Notes: generated by a model not told the origin, from the sequence alone. Shown: positions 13,208-26,812, counted from the first letter of the stretch. The stretch: 64,000 bases of DNA from Polyodon spathula (GCF_017654505.1 NC_054545.1:11119547-11183546), one strand, 5' to 3'. Numbers and translations are program-made.

Positions 13208-13850
13208 AATCAATCAATCAATCAATTAAATAATCAATTTTTATTTTATATAGCGCCTTTCACAGTGGACCACCATCACAAAGCACTTTACAAGATACAG
13301 TTAAAAAAAACAATCTATAATACATTAAGTACAGTTTAAAAATACATGAAATACATAATACATTAAATACAGTGAAAAACAATGCATAATACATTAAATA
13401 CAAGGCTAGGATGTGAAAATTCTAAAACATTGTGGATGCGTATGTCATATCAAATCATGAGTATAAGATACAGTAAAAAACAAGTTAGAAGGAGCAAAGA
13501 AACAACAGCTAATAACAGATATCAGGCTTAAAGTGCACAGAAAGCATAAGAGAACAAGTGGGTCTTGAGAGTTGATTTAAAGCAAGTGACAGTGGGAGCA
13601 TCACACACCAAATCTGGGAGAGAGTTCCAGAGAGTCGGAGCCATGAAGCTAAACGGGCTTTCTCCAAGTGTGGTGCCCTTTTACCTGAGGATAAAAAGCA
13701 GGCCAGAGTCGGAGGACCTCAGCTTGCGGGCAGGGACATAGCGGGTCAGCAGGTTGAGAAGGTACTCGGGACCTGTGTGATGAAGAGCATTGTAGGTGAG
13801 CAGGAGAATTCTGAAAGTAATCCTGAACTTTACAGGTAGCCAGTGCAGCT
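13208..13850 (-). mobile_element. 5'-truncated LINE, 3' end with RT C-terminus
   Basis: On the minus strand, from about 13850 down to 13530, a frame reads LHWLPVKFRITFRILLLTYN and later TLWNSLPD and FKSTLKTHLF. This is the conserved C-terminal tail of L2/Rex-type LINE reverse transcriptases. One premature stop interrupts it after LLFILR, so the copy is dead. Downstream on the same strand comes the familiar 3' tail ending in AAGGCGCTATATAAAATAAA and then a TTGATTGATT microsatellite, the usual end of these fish LINEs. The 5' end is cut at about 13850, as expected from incomplete target-primed reverse transcription. The exact clade is uncertain. Confidence 0.85.
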
Positions 13851-13981
13851 AGGTACCATTTATTGATGTACAGTATGGTATTTACAATGGGATATAGAGT
13901 ACAATACACATCAGTAATAAATTACAATATTGATAATACCAAGGTTGTAATGCGTAGAATAATCTACAACACAAATGCATT

Positions 13982-14150
13982 AGGACAGGTCCTCCATTAT
14001 TCAGAAATGCAGGCTTCATGCATGTTGCAGATGGTTTAGAGTTCAAATGCAGTCAAGGGCAGATTCATTTAAAATAGGTTATAAACAAATAAATTACAAA
14101 CACTGCATGCTTGCAATCAAACTGTTTTCTAATAATTGACACTACATAGG
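13982..14150 (+). repeat. direct repeat copy B (partner at 11.7 kb)
   Basis: Homologous to 11738-11950 in the same orientation and about 2.24 kb away. It begins 130 bases beyond the truncated end of the LINE. It lacks roughly 10 bases after the first block and about 30 bases in the middle relative to copy A. Confidence 0.7.
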
Positions 14151-15152
14151 AACAGGCATGAGAGGGTGTCAGAGATTAAGAACTTGTTATCTGCATTTCA
14201 ATCGGTGAGCATCTTCCTCATGGTAAAGTGTGGGAAACTGCAATGCATTTCTGTAATTGGCAGATAGCGGACAGCGAGTGTGGACATATAACGGGACAAT
14301 AGCACCTAAACTGGTGCACATCGGTTTAGAAGCACAGTCTAGTGGATTGGGAGGGTGGCACTATGAGGACCAGTGGGGGTATAATTAGGGAATACTGCAA
14401 TGGGAGATTAAACAGGTACACATTTATATATGATGAAAGTGGAGGTTGTATCCCTTTAACTGTAAAATACTGTAATGAATGGCTATTGAAATTGCAACAT
14501 TATATTAGTAGTACCACTGTATATGGTACTACAAATATAATATACTGCAGTTTGTCTTCTGCGAAGGGAGAAAGAAAGTGCAAGTGGTAGAGTGGCATTG
14601 CAGGTGCTTAGCATGCTTACTGTCCAGCTTGGCTTTCTAACTTATCGGAACTCTTTGATGAGATATGTTTTGCCTGCTTCAGCGATCTGGGCACTCTGTG
14701 TGGGATTAGGTTTCTTTTGAAGTGTTGAAATGCTTGAGCGTCTTCCAGCTCTAACAGCTAGAAAAACAAAAATCAAGGTAAATAAAAACCAAAATGAAAA
14801 TAATCAACACCCAAATGGATTTACTGAACAAAGCCTGCTGTACACACTCACATATTTATACACGCCAGTATTTGAGGGGATTTTTTTTTTCTTTTCTCTG
14901 GCTCATCAGATGACACAATAGGGTCTATTCACGTATTGAATACAATCATCAATGAAATAATCTAAGAAACTTAACCCTTCCTGAGTCGTAATTCCTGTTT
15001 TTACTGACAGAAATACACTAAATAGACAAATATGCACTGTTGGTTGAATTAATTATTTAAACCGTGGTTGTAGCCACCTTTTCTATCAAATGAATAGTCC
15101 CCTGTATCACATGTGTATATTAATACAGTAGGCTCATTATCTCAAACCACAC

Positions 15153-15228
<76 letters not shown>
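15153..15228. repeat. (ATT)n microsatellite
   Basis: About 25 uninterrupted ATT units, 310 bases from the left end of the hAT-like element. Confidence 0.97.
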
Positions 15229-15538
15229 TTTACATGTGCCTTTATCTAAACACTGATAGACTGAGCCTGGATTAAACCCATTCTAGCTGTATACTTAAAA
15301 TAAAATATATGGTAGTGAATGATGCTGAAAACAGTCTTCAAAACACTGGCTAAGAATTAAAATTATTTTGCGTTCCTTGAGTGGAACAAACTGCGTTAAA
15401 CAATGAAATACATTTACATTCAGGAGGATCAAGGAAAGAAATGCTATTTCAGTTGGTACTCTGCAGTTCCATGTTTATTAGTAGTGTATTCTAAAATACC
15501 TAGTGAAACGAGGTGATCTAAGTATGGCAACACACAAT

Positions 15539-16443
15539 CAGGGGTGAAATTCTGCCGGTACTCACCATGCAGATGTATTCCATCCACTCACACAGTCCAC
15601 TAGCGCAACGTTTCTCTAATGCGCTTTCATTCAGCACAGGTCGTGCTGCTTGGATTCTGTTTCTGTTAGCTGCTATTGGCCGCTATTAACGTCAGTATAA
15701 TCACTGCCGGTTGATTGGCAGAGATGCTTTCATTCTGATCAGATTTCATTTTGGCATGTCACAAATCTCCGCCCATTTCGCTTTATGTCAGTGCTCATTC
15801 GTTGATCAACAAGAGAAGACCTTAGCAGTGCAACGTGAAAACAGCGGTGTGGAGTTATTGATTATTATGAAGTAATAATTATTTTCTTTCATGAGGCGGA
15901 GAAACTATACGAAATATTCTAAATGAACATTGCTGCACGTGAATTTGAATGCAAAGAGCCATATCAGTGTTGTCCATAAATTACATAGTTGATAAATATT
16001 AAAAATAATGATCATAATGTGTTTTGCCGTGCACTGATTTACCACATTGCCAGAATTTGCTTGAACGTTTCTAAAATGGCAAGTGAGACAGTAGGGATTA
16101 ACACAACTCCCTTTCTACAGAAGTTACCTCATAGTATAAAATTTCTCAATGCTTGCCATTTAAGGTTTAACTTAAGTGTTATTTTACAGAAGATGACTGA
16201 GTGATATTTGCAGAGGATACAGCACTTTCAGTATTTTCAGCTTCCTTGTTTTATGGTGAATGGGTTATTATTGATCAGTTATTTTTTAAGGCTTATTTTG
16301 TATTCATCAATGTATCGTGTACCAATATGTATACATTTTAAAAGTATGTATTCATTGGCACTCAAATGTCTCAATTTTTTAAATGTCTACACCTGGCTGT
16401 GCATATGAGTACCTGCACTTGTTTGTTGATCATTTTACCCCTG
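15539..16443 (+). mobile_element. hAT-like non-autonomous element, short copy
   Basis: The left end is CAGGGGTGAAATTCTGCCGG. The right end, read inward on the other strand, begins CAGGGGTAAAATGATCAACA and then reaches a second GGTACTC. These terminal inverted repeats starting CAGGGGTG are typical of hAT transposons. Flanking 8-mers CACACAAT and CATGTAAT agree at 5 of 8 positions, a weak trace of the 8-bp target duplication. The interior has a CCAAT-like and CG-containing stretch but no transposase domain. The inverted partner at 41204-42482 matches along its whole length. This copy lacks about 280 bases present there (junction near 16104) and about 65 bases of GGTACT-rich subterminal sequence. 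Confidence 0.75.
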
Positions 16444-16469
16444 CATGTAATGAATATGAAGTGCAATAT

Positions 16470-16485
16470 CCCCCTCTGGTGGTAG
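16470..16485 (-). promoter_or_regulatory. CTCF-like motif
   Basis: The minus strand reads CTACCACCAGAGGGGG, one mismatch from the CTCF core. It sits 26 bases outside the hAT-like element and points the same way as the 9.2 kb motif. Occupancy is inferred only. Confidence 0.4.
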
Positions 16486-16728
16486 AATGTCAGTATTACT
16501 GCTGTTCAATTGGATAATCCTGGTAATAAAAGAAAGTAATGTCTTGTCTCACCATAAAAGAACAAAAAAAAAGTAATAGGATACTGACTAAAATACAACT
16601 CTCACTTATCAGCATCAATTTTGAACAATTTGGGGTTGTTTTTTTCTTAAATTGTAAGAATGTTCCCAAAATATACTTACAGTTTAGTATGAACTGCCTT
16701 TTTTTACATTTTTAAACTTATCTTACTT

Positions 16729-16730
<2 letters not shown>

Positions 16731-16785
<55 letters not shown>
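16731..16785. repeat. (ATT)n microsatellite
   Basis: About eighteen ATT units. Confidence 0.97.
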
Positions 16786-16787
<2 letters not shown>

Positions 16788-18789
16788 TTCAATATAAAAT
16801 TATTGACGTGATGAGCAAAAATGCAGACTTTCCTTTTAAATAAATGTAATTCTTAAGTTTATTTCAATAGAGCTTGCTAACCTTTTAGATGGCATTCTGG
16901 AGTAAATAACTTTAAGAATTAAATAGCAGGTTTGCATTCGGATAGTGACTTTAAGCTTAAGATTAAGTTAAGGTTTAGGGCAAAAATTGGGATTTAAGAG
17001 AAGGATTGCAAAGGCACAGTAAAAACTAAAAAAGCAGTGATGATTTCCAAGGCTTTTTATTGTTTTGGGTTTTTTTTTTTTTTTCAGCAGAAAAAGTTTA
17101 TTCATACTTGTTGTGCATCTCAACTTAAAAGCACCTAATACAAAAAAAGAAGTAAACCCTATTCCAATACGCTCCAATAGGCTAACATAATTGTGCCTAA
17201 GGAATGTTTAATTCTTAAGGGCAGTGCAGTGGTGTTCTGAAGAAAAGAAATGAACAAGCAAGCAGATGAATCAGACCTCAAAGCCATATCAAAGTTACCT
17301 TAAACAACAGTGTTGTAAATAAAAATAGTTGCAATAAGTTATCAACAGGGAATGGTAGGAATGAAAGAAACCCAAAGCCATCATGCTTGACAGGCTTTCT
17401 GAATATACTGTATATCAAAACAAACAACCCCAAGAAACACAAGAGGAGGTTCTGTATAAATACCTCAGAATGTGAATATAATACTGTTTGACGTAGTTTA
17501 CTTGTAGACAGACATGTTTGTATATGTACAGCCTGTGTTTCCTTTGTTATTGTTTGTTTTATGGGGCAGTTCTGATTTTTCACTGCCCAAAACGTTTTCA
17601 TTCTGGTGTTTCCACAATATTTACTCTTCTGGAGTTATGAGGCATCCTGCACAAGGTGATTTGAAAATCCGGAAAAATGTTTGTTATGCTAATAAATTAT
17701 GAACATATATTTGCTTTTAAAGTCTAGTTTACAAATAATGCTATGATTGTGTTAGCAGGTCACAAGAACAGCGCATTATACATAGGTTTTCTGAGTTTAA
17801 TTATTGTGATTTTAAGTTTATGTGATTATAGAGATACCATTTGTTTTGTGTTCACTCGATTATTCACACTGTGATTCCTGTATTTGCTCTAACAGGATGC
17901 CTCAAAATATCAAAACTCCAGAAATATCACTGCTGGGCAACAACAGAAATACATGGTTGATTAACTTTTTAGCCAGTATAAAAATACATATTCTGGTAAA
18001 CACAAATGTTTGACCATCTACAAAAAGCCAGAAAATGGTTAAAATGTACACTGACAAAAGGAATAAACAGAAAAACTAACTCCTTAATTATGAAAAGCCA
18101 TACCGCTCCACCACAGTCCTGCCAAACAAAGAAAGATGTATAAATTGAACATTACAATCTAAATATAACATTTAATCAGGAACCATAGACTGATATACAG
18201 TATAATGTATTCTCTAGAGTCAAGACAGAATGAGGAACTGCACAATTCAAATCTAGGATTTTAGGGTGTTATTTAGTTTGGCGATAGGTTTGGTAGTAGC
18301 CAAATATATTCATGATGTCTCATTAAGGAAGGTGGAAAAAAATAGAAATGTGTAATATTGAGATCACAAAATAAATGATCATAGAATCTCGATGTAAGTC
18401 ACTTACTGACAAGAATAAGCATTTTTCACACCCTTTTAAGCTAAGCTGAAAACCTACAGATTCTCTAAGCTCTTTCCATTGCCCATGATTTTACCCACCT
18501 AAGGCATTATTCCAGTTCAGAGGGCAGAAGTGCACAAAGCCTTTGACTTTCCTAACCATGCTTGGCAATGTCCCACTGGGATCAACCAGTAAGAGGAAAA
18601 CCTTGGGGAATGAGCCGACATCCACTTTCAAGCATGACATGAGACTATACTGCTTTGTCTTTGAAAGATGACAAACCTCCTAACATTTATAGGAATCAAG
18701 CAATGCCTAGAACTATAACCAACCAAGGCATAGAATCAAGTCCATGAGCTACGTAATGAAACAAAACTAAAGGGAAAAGTTTTTTAAAC
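16786..18789. other. gene-free stretch
   Basis: No gene supported. Frames of up to 107 codons occur around 17.3-17.6 kb but are compositionally biased (Phe/Leu-rich or Lys-rich) and match no family I know. Confidence 0.5.
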
Positions 18790-19012
18790 TAGAGGCGCAG
18801 TGGTTCAGCAGGATAGTTCTTTTGTTTTTGGCTTTGCCTCTGGAGGTCTGGGTTTGAATCTGGCTCAGGTCACAGTTGAAATTAGTTAGTCAAGTGAACC
18901 ACATCATAAAGCCTAACCCAACATTCTAAATATTCAGATTTGGGTGAACTCTACGGAAAGGACACCATTTATTTTGCTATTAGAAAATGACTGTGTTAAA
19001 AAAAAAAAAAAA
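18790..19012 (+). mobile_element. tRNA-derived SINE
   Basis: Starts with GAGGCGCAGTGGTTCAGCAG, which contains an RNA polymerase III A-box-like TGGTTCAGCAGG. About 50 bases later GGGTTTGAATCTGGC resembles a B box. A tRNA-unrelated body follows and ends in an A tract at 18998-19012. Head, body and A tail in this order define a SINE on the + strand. It is not a functional tRNA gene, because no acceptor or anticodon stems can be closed convincingly. Family not named. Confidence 0.7.
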
Positions 19013-19920
19013 CATTTAAAGTTTTTTGGTTTGTTTGTTTTTTCGTGATCTTATGCAGCACTAGTTTCTGTTAAGATTTTCTTTCAGCAAGCAGAAAAAG
19101 CGGTAAATTACATAATTCTGTATGCTGTGTTTACATATTTTCCAGTGGAATGTTTTGGAAGAAAGATTAAACATAGTTTGAGAAATAACATTTAAGGTCC
19201 TTTACCAGAGATTAAGAATGTCATGTTGACCAATCAGGACAAAGGACAATCTCCAATGCATTTTCTGATTGAGGGATAGTGCTTGTTGATGAAGTCTATA
19301 CAGTATGTTAATTGACCACAAGGGGAGTTATGTGTACCGTGCCGGAGGCAAGGGCCTTAACAAAGGTCAAGGTCAACTACCACACAGTAGAGCCTTCACT
19401 GAGAGGGCACTATCACTATTAGATAACTATTTCTTTAAAACCTAGAAATACCTGGAAACATTAGCTGCTTTTATTTTCAGGACTAGAAAATCATTACAGA
19501 AAATCATAACAACAAAATATTTTTTATTTAGATGTTACTCCTGTGCAATCCTGTAAAACCCAATTCAAATGCATATACATTTGTGGCCCTAATTGTGTTA
19601 CCTAATAATGTTATACAAGTTTTATAATCAGGCTTAATGTAGGTATACTATCAAGGGATGTATTTGTAAGGATAGATGTGCATCAGTCTAATTAATTTGT
19701 CTTTATGCCTTTCAGCTCAGGACATATTTTAATCTTTGATTTGTTTGAACTCAATTTTTTCAATATTTCACATTACCTGCTTGTTAACAATATAACAAAA
19801 ATAATTCAGCACAGTTTACCAGAAACAGTCCTGCAGTGAATCAGAAAGTGTGTTACATAATTGTATAGGTTAATGCGTAAATCAAACTTGTTTGTTTTAC
19901 AAAATCTGAACCTGTTCCAA

Positions 19921-19946
19921 TAAATAAATAAATAAATAAATAAATA
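19921..19946. repeat. (TAAA)n microsatellite
   Basis: Six and a half TAAA units. Confidence 0.9.
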
Positions 19947-20309
19947 ATCATATTTTATCCAAATATGGCAATATTTGTTGCTAATCCCAATAAAAAATGG
20001 GTTTGGGCTGAGCCTTATAATTTAGCAAATAGACAAAAGCTAAAAGCTTCTATCAAAAAACAGATCATTCACCAAGATGACATTTACCAACTTCAATCAT
20101 CCTTAAATATGTGCATTAAACAGTAGCAGTCTCCATTATACTGTATTTTGAGAAGAAAAAAAACCCATACACCATGATTAAACAATGTTGTCACTAACCA
20201 CCACTAAGATGCAATCAGATCACACGTGACAGATTGGCTGTGCAAAGCAGTGTTGGTGTGATATTACTAAAAAAGACTTTAATCAAAAAAACAGTAAATT
20301 GCATCCAAT

Positions 20310-20625
20310 CTAAAGGTGCTGTTTAACAGGCTAATCCAGCTTTGCAATGCTCACATCACCCGTATGCTCCGACAAACTCTTTGTGTCCCTTCAGATAAAA
20401 TTACATGGCTGTATAAACTCAATCAGTGGCACAGAAGCTGCTGAAGAAAGTCCGCATTTTGCGAGCGCAGCTCAATGCAGAGCTGACCCCGAGAGTCACA
20501 GTCCTATTACTGGAAAGCCGGGCGAGATGCATCTGGCCCATGGCTTGAAATTATGTCATTTTATCTTTAGAGACACAGCAATTGTCAGTGTCTGCTCAAA
20601 TTGTTATGTGGTAGACATATAAACA
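20310..20625. other. candidate conserved non-coding element
   Basis: GC-balanced, repeat-free sequence containing words such as AATTATGTCATTTTATC and CAGCAATTGTCAGTGTC. A 91-codon frame is open on the + strand (20347-20622), but it has no family resemblance and is not flanked by convincing splice sites. I read this as a probable regulatory element; conservation has to be shown by alignment. Confidence 0.35.
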
Positions 20626-21473
20626 CACAGGAGGCCGAGCAATGCTCATCCATCCATGGTAAGGTCAGAAAACTCTTTAGAGATTTTTCAGGAGCCATGT
20701 ACCTCAGCAAACAAAAGCCACAGCGAAGATGTCAAACACTTCTTAATTTATTTGATTGGTATCCAAGACAAGTGAATGTAGTTGGAAATAGTCATTAATT
20801 GAAACACATAATTAGTGCTTACCTGGACAGGTCATCCATAGTCCACGTTTCCTCTAGCTGAAACAACAGAATACTGGCCTTCCAGGTGTACCATCTAAAT
20901 AACCCCATAGGGAAACATCATTCACCAGGTAAAAGTGAGGGGGGCCCAAGTTACCCCATGTAAATACTAGATTTACAAATAGACACCTTTAGATTGGCAC
21001 ATACGTTACTGTAATAAGTTTAGAATGAGGAATGTCTGGGCACTGACCAGTGTGTAGGAGAGAAACAAAAACAAAACAAAAAATGCCACGGTGACCACAT
21101 TTTGCCAGGGTATAACAACGTAATAAAGCACGAGGCAATGTTTCACGAAGATGGTAAACCATGTTACATTTCATATGACTGAACGTGTTGTACTGTATCT
21201 AGCATTGAGCAGATAGTTAAATCAAAGACTTACATACCTTTAAAGGCCTGGGAAGGCAGGCAACTTTTATTGATGGCCACAAGATGGAGTCTTCTGTTGT
21301 CTTATATTGGTCATGCAAGAGACAAACCCATAGTCAACAAACTGGAAAAATGTTGGCTACAAAAGAATGCCCAATGTTTATAGAATGCCCAATTCAATTA
21401 TGTAATACTTATATTCAAAGGCAGAAATTAAACTACAGCTCCCCTATATCCCAAAATCCTGGCATAAGGATCC

Positions 21474-21495
21474 ATTATTATTATTATTATTATTA

Positions 21496-21559
<64 letters not shown>
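21474..21559. repeat. (ATT)n microsatellite, one interruption
   Basis: Long ATT array with a single TATATTA break near 21497. Confidence 0.97.
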
Positions 21560-22580
21560 GTAAGGTATTAACTTAAATGTCTTAACAACTCTTTACATTA
21601 CATTTTGATTTTACACTGGGGATAACACTAAACTGTGTACAAATTTGACTTTGAAGGAATTATTATTGGTCCCTTAAGTATCCAAACACCTGTCAGTGGT
21701 TATTGAACTGTTCAGATATTCTCCTCACACACAATCCAGTGCTTCGTTTAATAAACTAAGGAGGGGTGTAATCATCTAAAAGCATGCTCATGGTGTCAGG
21801 TTTATTGTGGACAATATCTTATTTTTACAGTGATGTACTCGGTGGAGCCTGTATGTTTAAGATTTATAAGATAAGGGCTGCAGCTCTTTCAGCAAACATT
21901 ATCTTTATACGGAATTGGCTTCAAAAAAATAACCTGTCCACCCACATGTTTTAAATAAAGACATTGCATTTGTCCTTACATATCTTATCACTATTATATC
22001 ATGCATGTTTGCAACTTTTATTGCAAGTCAGGGGGAAATCAATAAAATATCACGCAGCTGTATTGATATAGCAGGCACATGTGTTTATTTGTTATTGGGG
22101 TGATGTTGGTTTTGGATTTCTAAGGACGCTTAAAAAATGACCTGCATTTATAATAAAACACAGGGAAGAATATGAAAAGGAATCTTTCTAATAATTTAAC
22201 CTGCTTGTGTGAATTTTACCATAAGAAATAAATAGTATGTATTAAATATAAATTAATTAATTAATTTAAAAAAAACAGGAATTCCTGTGGAGGATAATAA
22301 AGTAAAGAAAAAAATATTATAACTGAATATGCTTTATCTAGATAAAAACAGGTATAATAATGCCTTTATTTTAAAATTATATAGAAAGGCCTTTTAAAGA
22401 ACAGGTCTGTGTAAGTTTCATCATGCCTTTAAAAATGAGGTTTAAAAGATGTAAGCCTTATGGCATTGAAAATATTGCCGTAAATTCCAATTCTGTATTG
22501 AGTATGAACAGTAGTTGTATGTATGCTGAAAAATAATAATGCTCCCCATGACTGATATAACTATTTAGGTTAGCTGCTTA

Positions 22581-22594
22581 GCCCCCTTTAGTGG
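22581..22594 (-). promoter_or_regulatory. CTCF-like motif
   Basis: The minus strand reads CCACTAAAGGGGGC, one mismatch from the CTCF core. It has the same orientation as the 9.2 and 16.5 kb matches. Weak on its own. Confidence 0.35.
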
Positions 22595-23806
22595 CATAGA
22601 TGAATCAGTTCAGAATATAAAACTTATGTAAAACACATCGACATATGGCAATCATTGGTTGTTTGTTAAAACAAGTTCTGTTGTTCCTCGAATCCTATGG
22701 CTCATTAACTCACTAGAACTATCCGTTACCATATGGGAAGAACTTCAAATGAGCTGTAACTGTGCTTTATTGGACTGTAGTTTTTGTTACTGCTAATTTG
22801 CAGCTGTAGTTCAGATGTGCAGTAGAACTCTAATGGTGGTATGGAGTTTGAAGTTAATTTTCAGACAAAGGATGTTGCATATGGAAGCTGTCTGCATTTA
22901 GTTAAATCCTCTACAATTTATTATTACAGTATACCTGATGTGTGCTGATTACAGTTGGTTTGCATTTGAAAATGTTTTTTACTGTTTCGAGTATTTCGTG
23001 GTTAACCCTTCAATGCCTGAGGAGAGGTCTATGCCAACTACAGTAGCATGATCATATTGCTCTTATTTGGAAATTAGCCTTTGGGTTCTAAAATCTGTTA
23101 TTCATAATAAAATAAGTGTGGACTGCAGAAAATCCAAGCAGTATTGCAGAGTACACCATGATTTCTCTCAGTGCGAAGCATCAGAAATCTTAATATTTAC
23201 ACCCAAGCATCCAATAAAAATAAGAGAACAGTATCTCTCTGTCTCGTCGTTATTTCCATGAACGTAAAAGGAGTGATGAAGGAACTTGTCGGGACATCTG
23301 TCCACTTAGTTTCTTATAAGTTTCACCTCGTGAATAGACACAAAGCCAGCACCATCTGTCTTCTTCTTGCTTCCTCTTTTAGTCACCGGTGCATTCTGGG
23401 TGATGCAGTCAATTCAAACCTTTAAAACTAGGCTGTGTTTTGATCACAGGGCCCTGCAGCCCCAGGCTGTAATGTCAAAGGCAGAACTAGACACATAAAC
23501 CACTTTTCTCTAAATTGATGATCTAAATGATCTCAATATCTCGATATTTCAAACGATAAATGTAAAGCACAATTTGAAATGTCAGGATCCTAGGATAATT
23601 CATCTTCTGATCTTGAAATGACACTCTTTTTATTATGTCCTCAATGAGCCACCATGTAATACAGAGCTCAATACATGCTGTTAAAATTACAATTTATAGT
23701 AAACTCTTGTCTTCATCTATTTAATCTTATTGCAAATTTCACTAAGATCAAAGAGGCAAGATTAAATACTGTATTAACATATTTATATGGTGCATATGTG
23801 CACCAT

Positions 23807-23822
23807 ACACAAGATGGCGCTG
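23807..23822 (+). promoter_or_regulatory. CTCF-like motif, opposite orientation
   Basis: ACACAAGATGGCGCTG matches the extended CTCF motif at about 14 of 16 positions, including the strong GATGGCGCTG half. It faces the opposite way to the three matches to its left. Binding is inferred only. Confidence 0.4.
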
Positions 23823-24629
23823 TTCTTCAACTGAAACGATGACAAACGAGGTCCCATCTGCCCTGCACATTTGAAACATTCCATGCCCCTCCTGGAACAA
23901 GAGTAGGAGCAGTGACCCCAAATCCCAGGTCAAATTCCTCTCAGTCCACTCCCCACCTCTGGTCTGCATGTGGATAGGGCCCCTCTTGAAACTGAGCTTG
24001 TGTGCTCCAACGGTGGTCTTCTATAAACAGCCACAAAATAAATAAATAAAACTGGGTAGCTTTGGGACATATGGAGTCAGTACTAATAGCTGGCCCTTGA
24101 TCAATCTGCAAGGAGGACTGCATGGTAATCCTCTATTTTGAGAAAGTTAGGTAACTTTGTATGGGCGTAATTAAGTACACAAGGTTTTGAAATGCAGTAT
24201 TGACTGTCGTTTCTCTCTGGATAAGAGGGCTGTCTGTTTAACTGTATTTTGCCTGGAACATGTATTTCCATTACAGAACATTTGAGTGTTCCCTAGCTAC
24301 ATGGGAGCAATATTTCTTTTGTCCACAAGGTGGAGTAAGAAGATATCTTTAAGCCTTGCTTGCTACATCTTGAGAAGCTTCATCACTGAAAAAAAATCTG
24401 GGGTGACCCAAGCTAACAACAAACAAATGAGAAATACAAAATCTTTTTAATTTTATTAATTTTATAAGGATCTATTCAAATGATAGTATATAGCAATCTT
24501 GTACTTATATACAGTGTCAAGTATATTGGTAGCTTCCTGCTCCAACAAATATTTAACTGATTTCTTGTCACAATGAAATGTATACTGATAGCATATAATG
24601 AAAACAAACTACTTATCATTGAGATATGT

Positions 24630-24631
24630 GA

Positions 24632-24702
<71 letters not shown>
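24630..24702. repeat. (TA)n microsatellite
   Basis: More than 30 TA units, nearly pure. Confidence 0.97.
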
Positions 24703-24703
<1 letters not shown>

Positions 24704-26810
24704 TTACTGTTGGTTCAGAAATACATACTATCATTTTATTTCACAAACACTAACTGTAAAAAAAAAAAAGTTACATCATAACGTAAAGTGTGGGCCATGC
24801 AGCCAGCAGTAATTTCAAATAGAAACAATAATATGCCAGTGACAGTACAAACAGGCACACCCTACTGGGTTTGGGGTCTAGTCTGTCATTTTTTATCAAG
24901 CCTGATGGGTTTGGCTTGTTTTGCTGGGAGGGAGCAGGCACATGTGCACCCACACCTCCTCTCAATCAAAAGGCACCGTGTTTACCTGGGACACACCTTA
25001 GTTGGCCAGCTATTTGATATCCCTGATTGGGAATTTCTGGTAAAAGTCTGCATGGTTGTTTCTTTCCATTCTGTCAGCTGGAATGAGTCACTGTCATATA
25101 GGTTTGCTCTGCTTGTCACAGGCCCTATTTATTTGGGAGTTATTCTGTAATGGATTTAGTGTATTTGAAACTCCAACCAGGGCTTTAAACTCTAAAAAAA
25201 CAAAAATTCTCAGGTCAAACTTACAAAGGCTTTATGAATGGTGTATTATTATAATTTAGATGTTTGTCCACTAAACTTACTCCTTTCTTCATTTAGCTAA
25301 TTTGTTTTAAAGAGAAAAACACCTGGGAGTCTATTTACTGTTGATGATGTAAATGGTGGCTACTTTAAATACGGTGATGTTGTTTAAATGTTAAATATGG
25401 TCCTTCTCTAAATACCATTAAATATAAAAATCCACTGCAGATGACTCACATGAGCTGTTGGAGATATTGTTTTTCATTGCCTATATACACAAAGATCTGC
25501 ATTTGAATTAATTCAGTGGCAGCGCTATTTAGATCCACTGCATCAAATGTCATTTCAGCACATCTCTAGAGGTTTTCAATGCACTTAGAGTTTGTGAACC
25601 AGTTAAATTAATGCAGTACGTCATGTTACAGCCATAACAAACTGTGATAAAACAATGAAAACATTCTAAAACATGAGAAAGCCTGTTAAAATGTAGAGAC
25701 TATGATTATCTCAAAAATGACAGTGAAAATATACCACTGGGATTCAGCATTATCAGAAGCAACTCTAAATGAAATATTGCAGTGGTCCTGATTTGGTTGC
25801 AGACTGATACAATATGGTACTGTGGAACTGAAATGGATTGCCTTATATATTGGCCACTATATTGCCACTGTATACCACTCAACTAATGGCACATACCATA
25901 GCACCACCAGCCCTTAGACGCAGCCATTTCGTTGTTATTGTAGTGCCACTGCATTGCCACTGATGATCATTAGCTAAGTATGGTAACCTTTAAAAGTAAA
26001 AGGGATTCTCCACACCCGGGCTGACCAAACCCTCCACCTTTAGCAGCATAGATCACTACCACATGTGTGCAGTGTGAAAGAGTTAGTGTGCTATTGGTTC
26101 GTGCAGAATGCAAGTTTGAAGTAAAGGTGTTGGAGCCAAACCCTGAGCTGAGCCTTGGCTTTGAATAGCAGGGAACACCCACAGTCTCAGCAATATAAAT
26201 CTTGAAAACGTCAAGAAGTGTTTTGGGTTTGTGAACCATTTTACTGCAGTACATTTTCATATGGGGAAGGTTAGGGGAGAGGAGAGAACCTAAACCCACT
26301 CTTGAAAGTGACACATCTCTTAAAGGGTAAATAGCTTCAAACATCTTGCATGTTTGCTTTATCTGTGTCTTTACCTTATCCTTTTATAAATGTGGGCAAT
26401 CCTACAGAGAGGTTCTGTTATGCTTTATTTCAGCTTAAAGAATCCTAACTACCGGGACATTGTCTTTGTTTCCTGATTCCAGAGAACGTGTGTGAGGCAA
26501 TGACCTTTCTGTTCTATTGGACACACCTGCTCTTTATGGTATAGTAAAGAAGGAGGCTGAATCATCAGGGTTGAAATCTGTTTCCATATACTTCAGCTAC
26601 AGTACTCCATCTCACTGCTTGTTGAGTTCTTAACTCTAATCTACTTTCTTCTGCCTAAACCTTAAAGGTAAGATATTTATATGTAGATATATTAAGAGTC
26701 ATGGATGTTCTTTTTCAGTAGATGAAACAATAACATACTACACAAACACTGATACACAAACAACCCTAATGTATTGTAAGCGAACTTCAATAAATGGGTC
26801 ATTGTATATA

Positions 26811-26812
<2 letters not shown>
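24703..26812. other. gene-free stretch
   Basis: No gene supported. A 124-codon frame on the minus strand (25970-26344) and a 120-codon frame on the plus strand (24788-25150) show no recognisable domain and no matching splice sites. Confidence 0.45.

Noticed and set aside
13649..13909. 86-codon minus-strand frame starting MYCTLYPIVNT
   Set aside because: It is an out-of-frame reading across the LINE tail; the true RT frame is the neighbouring one reading LHWLPVKF.
18790..18870. Functional tRNA gene at the SINE head
   Set aside because: A and B boxes are present, but the acceptor, anticodon and T stems do not close, and a body with an A tail follows.
21270..24335. Additional CTCF-like words (CCACAAGATGGAG, CCACAAGGTGGAG)
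   Set aside because: Each misses two or more core positions, so they are too weak to report as sites.
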